A stretch of 64,000 nt of DNA from Glandiceps talaboti (GCF_964340395.1 NC_135549.1:23214842-23278841), one strand, 5' to 3'. Positions 11,787-45,775 are shown, numbered from the stretch's first letter. Notes: generated by a model from the letters alone, not told the origin. A program made the numbers and translations.

Positions 11787-14700
11787 TTATTTGTGTTTTT
11801 TCTTTTTTTTCTTTTTCTTCTTCTGTTCTGGCGTAGTGTCATCCATGTTGGATTCATGTGATGGAACCTTCATTATCATCTTGATCTGAAATAGAAAGAT
11901 ACGAAATCACACTAAAACTTTGACTGTACACTAGCTAGCTTGTTGACAAGACAATGGATACCATGATACCATACTCTAATTAATTTTTGTAGAAGGCAAG
12001 CTCCCCTGTCCCTTTAATTTCTCTATTTCTGTATCTAATATTGTTTCTAATGGAGGGATTTTATTTTTAAATTTTTGAAATGTTGGCCATGAAGGCCAAA
12101 TATAATGATACTAGCAGAAAAGTCCCATATACAAGTGTTTATGTTCTATCTTGAAGTTATCCCAGTATGGAATCTGTGACTGAATGCATTACTGCATGTT
12201 CAATGTCAAAAAAGTGACTGTCAATCTGTATGACACTAAACTTGATTTTTAAGCAGTGCTGGGTCATGTACTTTAACCTTTGAACCTAAAGTTCCTGTCT
12301 TAGGTCTTACAACCACTTTGCAACCTGCTGCTGCTGAATCAAACCTTTAAAACGACCACTGTTTTTGAAGAATGTATTATGATATCACTATGGTAACATC
12401 ACAAAAAATAAACAATACGTTAATGAAAAACGGTGTCCACTGTGTGACTGTATGCGTGGCGGCATTTTTTTTATACCTATCACTCATCCTCAAAGTCTAT
12501 CTTCTTTTCAATTACTTATATAATACCATTTTGTTAAAATTTCATTTTACCTTAGATTCTGTATCGTTGTCATCTCCAGTTTCTGCCAACTTTCTTTTTC
12601 TATCCCTTTTACTCTTCTTCTTACCACTACCAAACTCTTCAGCTGTTTCATTGTTAGACGTACTCTGTTCACTTTTTAGTTCAATATTAACAAAATCAAC
12701 ATTTGGCTTAGATGAGTGCGGTTTCTGTCCAACTGATAAATCATTCTGAATTTGACCTTTAGGTGACCTAGGTGACAGGGATGACCTTTGTTTGACCCTA
12801 GTATGTTTATCAGTTTTAGCATTATCTGAGTCACTGGCTGGTGAATACAAAACACTTGATTCCTTGTGTTTCTTTTCTTTCTCCTTGTCTTTCTTCTTTT
12901 TCTTTCTATCTTTTGCTTTTGTTGCATCAGATTCTGTCGTGTTTTCATTTGCAAGAGAACGTTTATGTTTTTTATCTTTTCCTTTGTGTTTTCTAGACTT
13001 TCTAGGTGTAGCTGTGAAGTAGAACAAAACATATATATGTAAAGACCTCTGTTGCACCGTTAGATATTTGATTATTGGACCGATAATCACTTCTTACACT
13101 GACGTCGTATGTCTACAGTGTTTTTGCAAAGGTAGGGGAACCCAAGTAACAGAAAGGGAGAAAGAGGTAAAAATGGCAGTGTTTCCCCATAGGGTCTATA
13201 GTAATTTTGTTTGGGAACCCAGGTAAAAATGACATGGGAACCACGGTAGATTTTACCTATTTACCACCCTTAGCAAAAAACATTGGTATATCTCTGCTGG
13301 ATTTAATTTAGATGTATACATGTCAAATTATTCCCGCAGAAATAAGTCCTGCTAAGGGACGACTGCACGATGTCACACAAGGTCAATGAACAATTTTCAT
13401 TTGTTGGGGGGGGGGGGGAGGGAGGGAGGGGGTAGGAGTCTCGCATCAGTGTGATTGCTGAACTTCCGTTTCGTACTTTTAACCAAATTTCAAAAAACTC
13501 TCATGCCTTCAATGATAACAGGTTCTATCTTCATAATTTGATTAAAATTTACTTCTGATGTGATACACACTACAATACAGTGTTGGGTTGCTGGTAGTAT
13601 TTTAATGTGGTTACCATTTTACCATGGTTTTTGCATTGTTTTAATCATAGTGGTGCGACTGCTATAATCATATATAAATGTGTCGATGTGGAATGCATAC
13701 TTTATTAGAGACTTACTTGAACCAAATGGTTTGTATCTGAGTTTCAATCCATCCGGTAGTTCTGTAAACTTAGGTTTTGATGGTGGAGGAAGGTGCATTG
13801 GCGGTACTATGATGGATTGGATGAAACTCATCTGACCACTGATTGGGGGCGCTGTGTGAAAAAAAATGGGGGGATAAGTATGAAATGCATTAGCATTTGA
13901 AAAGTCACAAAAACTGTTGAGGCAAAGTACATAGGGAATACAACACATTATTATGACATAGGAGATTATTAAAGGTCCAGGTTTTTGTATTAGTGCTATC
14001 TTATGAATAGAACCATACTGATTAGATAGAATCATTCTTTCGTACAGGTTTAACTTTATCTGTAGCTCTGCTAGACAACTGTTTTTCCTTGCCTAAATTT
14101 TAATTCTAACCTGACATGGGCCTTTAAGTCTGATAGAATATACAAATTGCTTTCTTTGGCTGTCTTTAAAAGGGGACAATCCACTCCAGGAAATATAGGC
14201 ATTATATGAGAGCTGTTTTCTCAGATGTTTTACACTGAAGGGAATAAGTATTCAGGAGGCATGAATATTCATTGTGTAACTATTAAATAAAATATATTAT
14301 TTTTGCTGACTCCCATGATGCAATATTGGCCCACAGCAAATATACCCCATAAAGTCACAAGATCAACTTGATGTTTTTCTGAAATCACAAGTAATTGTAG
14401 GTGATGTAAAATCATGAAATGACTCTCTAGAACCCATAGTTTACGAAAATTTCTCTCTTTCTTGGAGTGGTGTTCCCCCTTTAATATCTTTTTACCCATG
14501 TTATCAAGTCTTTCCTATGACATCATACTCTGTTTGTAAGAAAAAATGACGGCAAGAACCACTACCTCCTAACAAAATGGGTCCACGTACATTCTTACCA
14601 GACTTCAAATCTTAAAAAAATACCCTCAAATTGAGACTTAATTCATCTTATCAGGTTGAAAGAAAGTTCAGACGTAAACATTTCAATGTTATGAACTCAC

Positions 14701-16614
14701 CTGGAACTAATTGTTTGCTTATTCTTGATGGTAAAAGAATTGTTAAATTATCAGTCTGTTGAATAAACAAACAAAAATAAATATCAAAATAAGTAGACCT
14801 TGTGTCTGGGTCTGAATTGATCAGAATAGAAAATGAACTAACTACTGAGAGTTGTGAAATCTGTAAAAAAAAGAAATCATTGCCATGGTAATAAGATGTA
14901 AAAACCAAAATGCTTGATTATGTCTCTTAACGGTGTATAGTAAAAGTAGATGTTATGCAAAATCTATAAACTTGAAAGACAAAATCAATGAAATCTATTT
15001 CCATTTTTTTAAAAATATATCAAAAAAAAAAGGAAGACAACAAAAATGAGACAAACAACATCAAATGAAAAGTGCAAAAAGTGGAGACAAACACTGAAGT
15101 TGTGTTATGCATTCACAAGATCCCTAACATCATCTCAATGGTTTTCAAAGTGGGGACTTTTATACTAGAATCTTTTCAACGTTATCTGTTACTTTGATGT
15201 TACAAACTCATGTATATATATTTACCTCGGCATGTTCAGTAGTTGATGAGTGGACTTCATAGGTCATGTCACTATCGTTACCATGGCGAACAGACTGCAT
15301 ACCATTCATTATAAATGTTTGTCCATCAAATTTACTTGGGTCAAACTGTTAAAAGTACATGAACATAGGAACATGTTAAACTGGTGGTGTCATGAATTAT
15401 TAATGCAGTAACAAAGTTGGATATATTTTCACATAATTTAGTACTTTTCCTCTTGTAAACGTTTTTATTTTGGTACATGAAAACATTCAAAATTATGTCA
15501 AAACAGTATCAGGAGAGGCCTAGTTTGGGGTTTTCAAAATGAAAAATTCAAACACTACGGGAGGGGCTGGGGACCCCTCCTACACCCACCCCTGTTGCTG
15601 CTCTGCGACCACAAATAGTTTGCCATCTATAATTACTATTTCGCCTGCTATACTAACAATTTTCTACATTTCTACAAACATGTACTTATGACAACTCTGG
15701 CAGAATACATACATATGATACTTACATTACTATATGGTGTTCTAATCAGCCATAGTTCTTTGTTAGATCCAATGTCTTCTATGGCAACTGATGATAAGTC
15801 CTTGTTGTACTCAACTTGAATAAAATCATCAGGACACTCAAACCTTGGTTGAACGAAAACAATGAAACAACTGCTTTTACTTCTTGTATCTCATCAAATT
15901 TAAGAATTCAAAAAAACCCCCATATTTCTGTGCAACTAGGAAGATAGTCAGAAATTGGCTGGTTGTTAAGTGACAAACTACCCCTGACAATTCATTTAAC
16001 CAGATGGATACTTTATTGAGCTTTTTTCAATAATTAGGTAAAAATGAATGTTTCGTAAAATCACTTAGTTATGCTGTCCCATACAAAAATGTGCTGATAT
16101 ATGAAGGGAAACCCTGGACTCTACAAGGTGTGTTGTTCTTTTGTTATCTAGGCTCTCTAAAATGCACTTGTGCAGAAACTGACAGTTGGTAATTCAAAGA
16201 AATGTTTATATGTAGTTTTGGTGAACATGACAAGTGCTGATCTATACTTGGTAGGAAGTTATCCTGCACTGCTCTACATAATGGCTGTGAACTAATACAC
16301 AGTGTCCACCCATGGTTAGCTCTGGATACATATATGTGCTTCGATAACTCTGACTCATCTCCAGAGTGAGTTGAAGACATGTAGGAAACCTGGAAGTGTA
16401 TATTTCCAGAGCTAACTCATGGTATGTAGAACTGGATTGCACAGTTCCTGGCCCTAGTATAGTATCAACGTTGATATCTATCGATATTTGTATAGTTCTA
16501 CACTAACCTCAATGATTGTTGTTGTTGTTGTGCATTTGTCACACTCCCTGGTCCGGAGCTGGTATCTTCAGTGTCCGACTCTGAACTTTCTGATTCACTC
16601 ATAATCATATCCAT
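11787..16614 (-). CDS. POLR1G: DNA-directed RNA polymerase I subunit RPA34 (PAF49/CD3EAP-like)
   Basis: Seven coding exons, minus strand: 16508-16614, 15726-15843, 15226-15345, 14701-14755, 13717-13851, 12551-13011, 11787-11885. They sum to 1095 nt, a 364-aa protein, with all phases compatible. The order is a Ser/Glu/Asp-rich N-terminus (MSESESSESDTEDTSSG) with a Gln run; the RPA34 domain from RFECPDDF (residue 36) through KELWLIRTP and FDPSKFDGQTF to the conserved PDGLKLRYKPFG near residue 175; then a long Lys/Ser-rich tail from about 179, ending in nine consecutive Lys. The RF.CP and ELWLI motifs and the basic nucleolar tail match human POLR1G, which is longer. In the family this subunit pairs with POLR1E (PAF53/RPA49) and stimulates Pol I initiation and elongation on rDNA in the nucleolus. 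The gene is divergent from THNSL1. Confidence 0.85.
13100..13270. repeat. Dispersed repeat in POLR1G intron 5
   Basis: The segment with GGGAACCCAGGTAAAAATG, ATGGGAACCACGGTAGATTT and TACCTATTTACCACC is echoed at 20690-20850 in a THNSL1 intron (GGGAACATGGGTAGATTTTA, CCTGCCTACCACC). Directly after it, 13370-13430 holds a fragment (GATGTCACACAAGGTCAATG) related to the foldback at 23880-24027. Confidence 0.55.
14166..14484. mobile_element. MITE with TTAAAGGGG ends in POLR1G intron 4
   Basis: The left end TTAAAAGGGGACAATCCACT and the inverse of the right end TTAAAGGGGGAACACCACTC form terminal inverted repeats around about 320 non-coding bp. Partial copies sit at 21166-21380 and 38560-38678; the box GAGAGTCATTTCATGATTT.ACAT is shared. 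The terminal TTAA suggests a TTAA target site, but I could not confirm a separate target duplication. Confidence 0.7.
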
Positions 16615-17189
16615 ATTTGACAGACACTTCAAGTTCAAATATAATATTCTGTATTCATTTCACCGATGAATTGAAAACCATATAGTTAAAGGTCAGATTT
16701 ATCAAACCATTAACTGATGTGAGTGTAGTCTGTGAATACCTAATGTTTCAAAATAATATTAATGTTTGTAATTACATTTCAGAGACGACAGTTAGAGCCT
16801 GGACGAGGGTATAGTATAATACTAGGTACTGAAACAGTGAAATCATGAACGTGGCCCTCCTACACCGTACAATATTATCGATGTAGTTATTTCGTCTTGG
16901 AAGTTGCGTTCAGTATTGAATTACTGTTTTTGTCCACACTAAAGAACAAATTGAATAACTTATTGGACACAGCACACTTCATAAATAATCATAAATAAAC
17001 TTACAGTGAAACATCGGACAACACATGTGCGTTTCTCGTTCTCTCAGCTGACGACTTGCTTGATAACCTTTGACTCTTTCTGTAAAAACTTACGCCACTC
17101 GCCGCTGGGGGCGGATTACTCTCCGAAGACCTACCTCAATTCGAATATAGGCGACTTCAGTACATTTTCGACCTTTTGATATCGATAAC
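16615..17189. promoter_or_regulatory. Divergent promoter region of POLR1G and THNSL1
   Basis: The POLR1G start codon (16614, minus) and the THNSL1 start codon (17190, plus) are head to head with 575 bp between them. No TATA box is placed well for either gene. The part near THNSL1 is the most GC-rich (CGCCGCTGGGGGCGG at 17100-17114). The arrangement suggests a shared TATA-less promoter for two housekeeping genes; this is inferred from spacing. Confidence 0.6.
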
Positions 17190-25493
<8,304 letters not shown>

Positions 25494-25950
25494 CTTTGTT
25501 AAAATTAAGGAGTTATAACACAGACAAATCGCAAGCCAAAGCATGCTGTGCTGAATGTAGTTTCAGATATATGTCACTCAGTGTGATAACAGGTCACTGC
25601 AGTAGATCCAATGTATCAATCAATTCATCCTTAAAGGCCCAGATTTCAGTCTCAGGTTGTGTTAGTGTTTAATCTTTAATCAGTGGAGCCATAATAATTA
25701 CAACTGCTGACATCGAACAAAAGAATGATCCCAAGTACAACTGCTGACATCAGACCTTTGATGAACAGAACTTGATACAAACAGGGAAAGTGAACAACTG
25801 AACTGGATTAATAACAAATTTGCACAGCATGTTGGAAGTACAGAGACTTGTAGTCCATTCCATCATTTGATAAGAACAGTTGTATGGCCTCTTTACATAA
25901 TAATTCACGTTCACAGACAAATTTGAAGTTCCTCAGGCATTTCATGCACA

Positions 25951-25956
25951 AATAAA
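25951..25956 (+). terminator. Candidate polyadenylation signal of THNSL1
   Basis: AATAAA about 460 bp after the THNSL1 stop; further AATAAA hexamers occur near 26360 and 26486. Which is used cannot be told from sequence. Confidence 0.35.
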
Positions 25957-26624
25957 TAGGCCACAAAAGTGTTCTTATTAAAATGTGGCGGTCGGATATT
26001 ATCCTATGCTGAGTATCTAGTGTTAGGTTGTTTTCCGTTATTTCCTACAGTTATGATTTTGTGGAGTTGACCGGGAGTAACAAGGGACGTCGGCTAGTGC
26101 CAAGTGTAATTAATCCAATTCAGTTGTTTACTTTCTCTGTTTGTAACAGTTTGTCAATGGTCTGATGTCAGCAGTTAGTTATACATAGGATCATTCTTTT
26201 GTTCTGGACGATGTTTCTCTATAGCTCTGCCAGACAACTGATTTTCATAATTATAATAATTTGAATTGGGTCTTTAAGGTGCTTCCCCTGAGAGAAGTTA
26301 ATTGGTCTTTTATGTTGACAACTTAATTGAGTTGTCAGAAGTTTTTCTGAAATCACAAAATAAAGCAACAAAATTATCCATTTTGCTATGGAAGTATGGT
26401 TAATGTCCTGTATGATAGAAAGACAGAAACATTACAATAATTTGTTGAATGTTCTGATACATTCGTGGTTTAGTGTGTAGTTTTGAATAAATAAAGATGA
26501 GAAGTGAGTCTTGTAATGATAATAATAGTAATAATTAAATAGTACATAATGTATTATAATAATAACACTAATAATAATTAAATAATATTATGTAATAATT
26601 TTAATAACAATGATAATAAGGCTT

Positions 26625-26995
26625 TAAAAAAATGGTGTGGCTCCGATTACATTCAATTTTAAAATAGGTGGGGTAGGTAGATTTTTAGAATTTTATTTCA
26701 TTATATATATTTTTTTCATGTGTGAGTGTCTAGTTCAGATTTTCAATTGTTTTCCAAATGGTCTCTGTGTTGTTTATTTCTTCCTATAAGATGTACAGTC
26801 ATTACAGATTGGAAGAATAATTTTAATATTGTCTTTTTAAGTTGATGTCAGTTTCCGCACACACTATTTCTTGCGAGACTTCACGATTTTATTATGATTT
26901 TTCTCAAATACGTAAAAAAAAGTTTAGGGTGGGCCTGAAAAACTGGGTGGGGGCCGGGGTCGGCTAACCGGAACTAAACAATTTTTTTATTTGGT
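26625..26995 (+). repeat. Dispersed repeat, family of 9840-10180
   Basis: It begins near AAAATGGTGTGGCTCCGATT with a GGTGGGGTAGGTAGAT box, then follows the order of the inverted copy at 9840-10180, ending in GGGCCGGGGTCGGCTAACCG. Confidence 0.75.
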
Positions 26996-27121
26996 CTAAT
27001 AATAGTAATGTTTTACACATATCATCCATAGTTTGAACATTTATGAATGACCACCATGGGACTTATGAGAAGAACTTACAAGTACTTAGACAAAGAAAAC
27101 CTCACATTCTTTTACTACTCA

Positions 27122-27320
27122 GACCACAGGGAGCTCAGGCTCAGTTAGTTTTATTTACAAATACAAACAAACAAGTAGACAAACAAAACACAGACAAGTA
27201 ACAAACAAATAAATAAACAAACAAATAAATAAACAAGTAAACACACAAACAAAACAAGTTAACAAACAAAATGAACCGACAAATGAGTAGATACACGACA
27301 ACAAACCAACGAACAAACAA

Positions 27321-27354
<34 letters not shown>

Positions 27355-27700
27355 ACATCTGGAATTGGGTTATTTCCAGATGTGACCAATGCGCGGGGGG
27401 GGGGGGGGGGTAGCGTTGGTTTGTTCGTTGGTTTGTTGTTGTTTACTCATGTATGGAGCGGATCAACAATGCGTTTTGTGAAGGAATATTTTCTGATGTC
27501 AAGTTGCTTGTAGAGGTCTGACCACAGGGAGCTCAGGCTCAGTTAGTTTTGTTTACAAATACAAGCAAACAAAATGCAAACAAGTAAACAAACAAACAAA
27601 CAAACAAAAACTAACAACCAAAATAAACCGACCACTGAGTAGATCAGAAAATATTCCTTCACAAAACGCATTGTTGATCCCTGGAATTCGCTATCTAACG
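27122..27700. mobile_element. Nested foldback elements with CCACAGGG ends
   Basis: The left end GACCACAGGGAGCTCAGGCT is followed by an AAACAAAC-rich arm, a run of about 29 C, a hairpin core (TGGTCACATCTGGAA / TTCCAGATGTGACCA, 27350-27388), a G run and the complementary arm. A second GACCACAGGGAGCTCAGGCT starts near 27520. A further inverted pair, GGATCAACAATGCGTTTTGT (about 27459) against its complement (about 27660-27679), spans the junction. It is the same family as the HPD intron 3 palindromes, here rearranged. Confidence 0.7.
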
Positions 27701-27854
27701 ACACAGCTACAGCACCAACACGCCTGGACAATCACTGGAAGAATATGTATCAAATATAATTACAAGGCTAAATTCAAGCAGTGCAGAATTCCAGAGCAGA
27801 CGGATCTGAACATATAGGCTGCAAAGCCTGTGTTGAGAATACACCTAATATAAG

Positions 27855-28631
27855 TAAGGGGAGAACCATTTGATTTCTGGGGGGGGGGGGGTATGGAGGA
27901 ATTAGGTATGGGAGCAAATTTTTTTTCCAGTCAGAGTGACAGCAATTTTTTTTTCTACTGTCAGTCCTGCATCAATTTTTTTTTTTCAAATGGAGTAGCA
28001 GTGCAAATTTTTTTTTGAATTAGTCATTAAGTTTGTAATGCATTGTTCATACCTATACCACGTCACAATGGTTCACAACTGTACCTCTAAATAACTTGTT
28101 CTGTGCAAGTAGAAGAATTAGCAGTCAGTATGAAAGACGTCTGTCTACCAACCATACTTCTGCTACTTAAATTTATAAGATATTTATATTGAAAGAAAAA
28201 TATATTGATTTTAACACTAGTTTATTGACTCCTGTCTTGTTTTTTAAATTGTCTTAATTTACAGAAGCCAAATAGTCCCCTTCAGATATTGACTGTGTCA
28301 TTGAGATATTGCAACAAAAATCCTGAAATATGTTTTCTTGGGTCAGAAAAGGAAAGGAAAACTTTGTGTGCACTTGGGTTTAAAGCAGAGCTATATAGCG
28401 CATGCTTTAATGATAAGTGCTGGAAAAAAACAGGAATTTATACTTGTATTAAAAACATATGCGGCGCACCGACGAAGAATACATGAGAATAAGGTTTCCA
28501 AATTTGCTCACTTCTGGTGCATTGTGACAAATTTTTTTTTCTCAAGCCATTACAAGCCATTACAGGATCAAACATTTTTTTCCCTCAAAATCCTCGATAT
28601 CCCCCCCAGAAATCAAATGGTTCTCCCCTTA
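27855..28631. mobile_element. About 780-bp element with perfect 30-bp terminal inverted repeats
   Basis: Left arm 27855-27884 (TAAGGGGAGAACCATTTGAT, then TTCTGGGGGG) is the exact complement of right arm 28602-28631. Next to each arm are runs of T/A within similar TTTTTTTT-spaced units. The interior has no transposase-like ORF; the longest ORFs are about 65-125 aa and unrecognised. Non-autonomous DNA transposon is the simplest reading. Confidence 0.7.
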
Positions 28632-28890
28632 TATTTTCAATCTACACACAAAAAAGAAGGCTTCATTCTCAAACATCAGGGATTAGAGGGCGGACGTTGG
28701 AGAATCGAGGGCTAGTACTTCGAAATTTTCAGCATATGCTGGAGGGTTGCTTGAAAAAAACTGTGATTAGGAGGGTGTCCTTTCTGAACTTATTACTTTA
28801 CCGAGAACTTTCATCATGGAGTTTTTGCAAAAGGGCTGGTTAACACTTCCAAGAGGACGAAATTTTACAGCCACGAACGATAAATATGTA

Positions 28891-28900
28891 CGCATGCGCA
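28891..28900. promoter_or_regulatory. NRF1-like palindrome upstream of HPD
   Basis: CGCATGCGCA lies about 110 bp upstream of the HPD start codon and differs by one flank base from the palindromic NRF1 core GCGCATGCGC. A related GCATGCGCAC lies near 29912 in intron 2. No TATA box is evident. Function is inferred. Confidence 0.35.
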
Positions 28901-29007
28901 TAAGCTTTACCCGACCAGGGTACACCGTGAAAATGACGACGTAATTAAAGTTATAACAGTTAACGTCCCTGATACAGTGTAGTCGTTACAGCGTCGTAAT
29001 AAAAAAA

Positions 29008-42590
<13,583 letters not shown>

Positions 42591-43020
42591 CTAAAGATGT
42601 TGATCTGCTAGAAAATAAGTAGACAGGGACATCAGTCCACATTTGTCTGATCCATCTGTGTACAAAATAATGGGACATTGTTGCTGTGAATACTGTCATC
42701 CAAGCAATATATAGGTTGAAGTTTGTCTAAGGTTGCATAAAAAAGTTTTAAAAACATGGGTTATCTTTTGAAGTATGTGGAACAAAATTGGCAGACAAAG
42801 CATTTTTGTTATGTATATTTTTCTACACTATGCTGTAGGAAAGAAAAAAGTTTCTAAAACAAGTGAAAGTAATGGTGGCAGATGCTCCCTTTTATCCTTT
42901 TTTCAGAAATCACTTTAAACTTGAATTTTATTTATTCAGAAGTGTCCTTTGTGAAACCTTTAAAACAAAAATGTTCGTTATCAGACACAAAACTATCATT
43001 AACCAACCAATCATACATAC

Positions 43021-43026
43021 AATAAA
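43021..43026 (+). terminator. Candidate polyadenylation signal of HPD
   Basis: AATAAA about 430 bp downstream of the HPD stop at 42588-42590. Assigned by position. Confidence 0.4.
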
Positions 43027-43619
43027 AACACCATTGTGCCACTTCAATTACATTGCTTTTATTGATAATTTTGCCAAGATCTGTACATTCTTGAGCAAGA
43101 AAAGATAAACTTTTATAGTAATGTGTATAATATCTTGTCAAAGTTTGAGTACACATATTTGACTTAAGACTGTCTCAGTGTTTTAAGATTTTGAATGTCA
43201 AGTCTTGACATGCTTTAAGGTAACAGTTTCACTGCTTTGCTATATCAAATGTTTATCAATCAAAAAATCAAAATGTTGGTACAGTAATATCTGCTTTTTT
43301 TTTTAAACATCCACCACAAAAACATTGCCTTTGAGGCTCTTGAGTAATAATATATGTCAAAGAAACAAAAAAAAGGAGAAAAAAAAAAAACTGACATAAA
43401 AAAGTTTGTCACAATGGGACGACATTGCAGTGTACAACCGTAATATTATGTGTGTTTGGAATGTTTAAAAACTTTCTACCACCTTACTGCAGCTTTATAT
43501 TCAGTGAATATCTGCATTAGCTTTCCAACCAAAGATCATATAAAGGTGGTGATATATTCAAGCACTCTTATTATTACAAAGTGTCAAAGTACATGACATT
43601 GTATATCCAAACAGTGGTT

Positions 43620-44228
43620 TTGTTACATACCCCGTGACAGTGTTGGGTAATAACCAAATTATCACATAATCAAGACAATGGTATTGTGTAATAACCAAGT
43701 TAATAACCAAGTTATCACATGCCCACAACAGTGGTATTGTGTAATAACCAAGTTATCACAAACCCACAACAGTGGTATTATGTAATAACCAATCTATCAC
43801 ACACCCACAAGTGGTATTGTGTAATAACCAATTTATTACCCACCCACAACAGTGGCACAGTATTGTGTAATAACCAAGTTATCACACACCCAAAACAGTG
43901 GTACAGTGTTGTGTAATAACCAAGTTATCACACACCCACAACAGTGGTACAGTGTTGTGTAATAACCAAGTTATCACACACCCACAACAGTGGTATTGTG
44001 TAATAACCAATTTATCACACACCCACAACAGTGGTATTGTGTAATAACCAAGTTATCACACACCCACAACAGTGTTATTGTGTAATAACCAATTTATTAC
44101 CCACCCACAACAGTGGTATTGTGTAATAACCAATTTATCACACACCCACAACAGTGGTATTGTGTAATAACCAATTTATCACACACCCACAACAGTGGTA
44201 TTGTGTAATAACCAATTTATCACCCACC
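43620..44228 (+). repeat. 41-bp minisatellite (about 14 copies)
   Basis: The unit is CCCACAACAGTGGTATTGTG plus TAATAACCAATTTATCACACA. CCCAC starts at 43981, 44022, 44063, 44104, 44145 and 44186 are exactly 41 bp apart. Earlier units are longer (about 46 bp) through a GTACAGT insertion. Each unit contains the imperfect dyad GTGTAATAAC..GTTATCACAC. Confidence 0.93.
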
Positions 44229-44534
44229 ACTGTCATTTTAATACTACTGCTATAACATATTAAATCAAGATTTGTTTTCACCTTAATCCTGAACACTTTC
44301 ACTGCTTTTACTGAATAAAACGCTACGTTCTGAATCACTAACGCTTCTAAAGATAAGCAGTAAAGGAAAATAAGTACACAAAAAATTTGACTTAAGTGTA
44401 TTATGTTTGATCAATTGGTTTTAGATGACATTGACAAGAATATAAGTAGATATATGTTTAAGATTTACATACAATAAAATCTCAAGCAGTTCAAATAATC
44501 GGTAAAATTATGGTAGGAGCAGAGAGCTAATAGT

Positions 44535-44745
44535 CATAACCAACTGGTCATCTTGACCAACTGGTCATAACCAACCAGTTATAACAAACCAACCATAACC
44601 AACTGGTTATCATGACCAACCAGTCATAACCAATTGGCCATAACTAGCCAGTCATAACCAACCAGTTATAACTAACCAGTCATAACCAACTAATTATAAA
44701 TAACTGGCCATAACCAACCGGTCATAACTAACAAGTCATAATGTC
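44535..44745 (+). repeat. Short degenerate repeat (AACCAACTGGTCAT)n
   Basis: About fourteen units of 12-16 bp built from CATAACCAACTGGT / CATAACCAACCAGTTAT. The AACTGG/CCAGTT core appears in both orientations. Confidence 0.85.
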
Positions 44746-45046
44746 ACTGGAGTGTTCTGCCTATCATTAAAGTGGCGTTGTTTACCACTATGGTAGTTCT
44801 TGCATCAAAATTAAGCATGGCACAATATGAAGATATAACATCTCAACACCATCCATTCTGCATCAGAAACCCAAGGAGAAAATAAGAGTAAAAACCCAAA
44901 CTAAATGAGATATATTGTATCAATGTTTTAAGTAAGAAATATTAACATAAATGTTATGCTTCTTTTTATCTGGGATACCTAAGAGTATCACAAACAGACT
45001 AAATATGTAAATTTTTCTCAGATTTTTCAACTACTGAGTATCCTGG

Positions 45047-45091
<45 letters not shown>

Positions 45092-45619
45092 ACATCCTGT
45101 GACTAACTCCAAGATAGACACATATCACTGAAAAAAAAGTACTGATTACAATGCAACAATTAAAGTTCAGCTCTGCCTTAATGGTAAGCATACTAGTACT
45201 ACTATGTAACTTTTGATACACTGTGTAAAACTGAGATTTTGCAAGCCAATATTGACAATAGCACCATGCACTTTCAAACATATCCCCTTTAGCATAGCAT
45301 TTCATAGTCTTTTTGTTGTGTCACAACTTTGTATTTTTCATCGCATTTCTTTCCATTTTTTCAATACTTTCATATTTATATTTTCAATATCTTGTGAGGA
45401 TACAATAAAAGCGCATAAAATATGTCTGGGATATTGAACAAATTTGTCACATACAGTTACGAATGATCAGAGTTGTTATTAGAAAGGTCCTACACTACTA
45501 GTAGTTTCACATGTGAATTGCCTTAACTTTATACAAAAATAAATCTTTGATTTGTATTATTCAAAATTGAGAAATCATGATATTGTGATCTATAACCCTC
45601 TATATAGCTACATTATAGG

Positions 45620-45775
45620 TGTACCACGTTGCCATGGCAATGACATTGCAGCTTTACCTTGTTGCCATAGCAATGACATTTCAGATTTACCATCTTGTCA
45701 TAGCGATGACATTTTAAGGTTTGCCATGTTGCCAGAGTGATGACATTTCATGTTTACTTTGTTGCCATGGGTTAC
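45620..45775 (+). repeat. Array of five RFX X-box-like motifs, 33-34 bp spacing
   Basis: GTTGCCATGGCAAT at 45628, GTTGCCATAGCAAT at 45661, CTTGTCATAGCGAT at 45694, GTTGCCAGAGTGAT at 45728 and GTTGCCATGGGTTA at 45761. The consensus X-box is GTNRCC-N(0-3)-RGYAAC. The units also share GACATTTCA.GTTTAC. Confidence 0.8.

Larger units (their letters stand above)
25494..29007. other. THNSL1-HPD intergenic region
   Basis: It holds the THNSL1 3' UTR, then an AT-rich stretch, then the repeat elements listed at 26625, 27122 and 27855, and finally the HPD upstream region. ORFs at 28289-28843 fall partly inside the inverted-repeat element and show no domain. No RNA gene is apparent. Confidence 0.6.

Noticed and set aside
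28289-28843. Overlapping ORFs of 65-125 aa upstream of HPD
   Set aside because: Partly within the inverted-repeat element, without recognisable domains or splice context, and in overlapping frames.
43620-44228. CRISPR-like look of regularly spaced repeats
   Set aside because: Units are contiguous without unique spacers, and the host is clearly a eukaryote.
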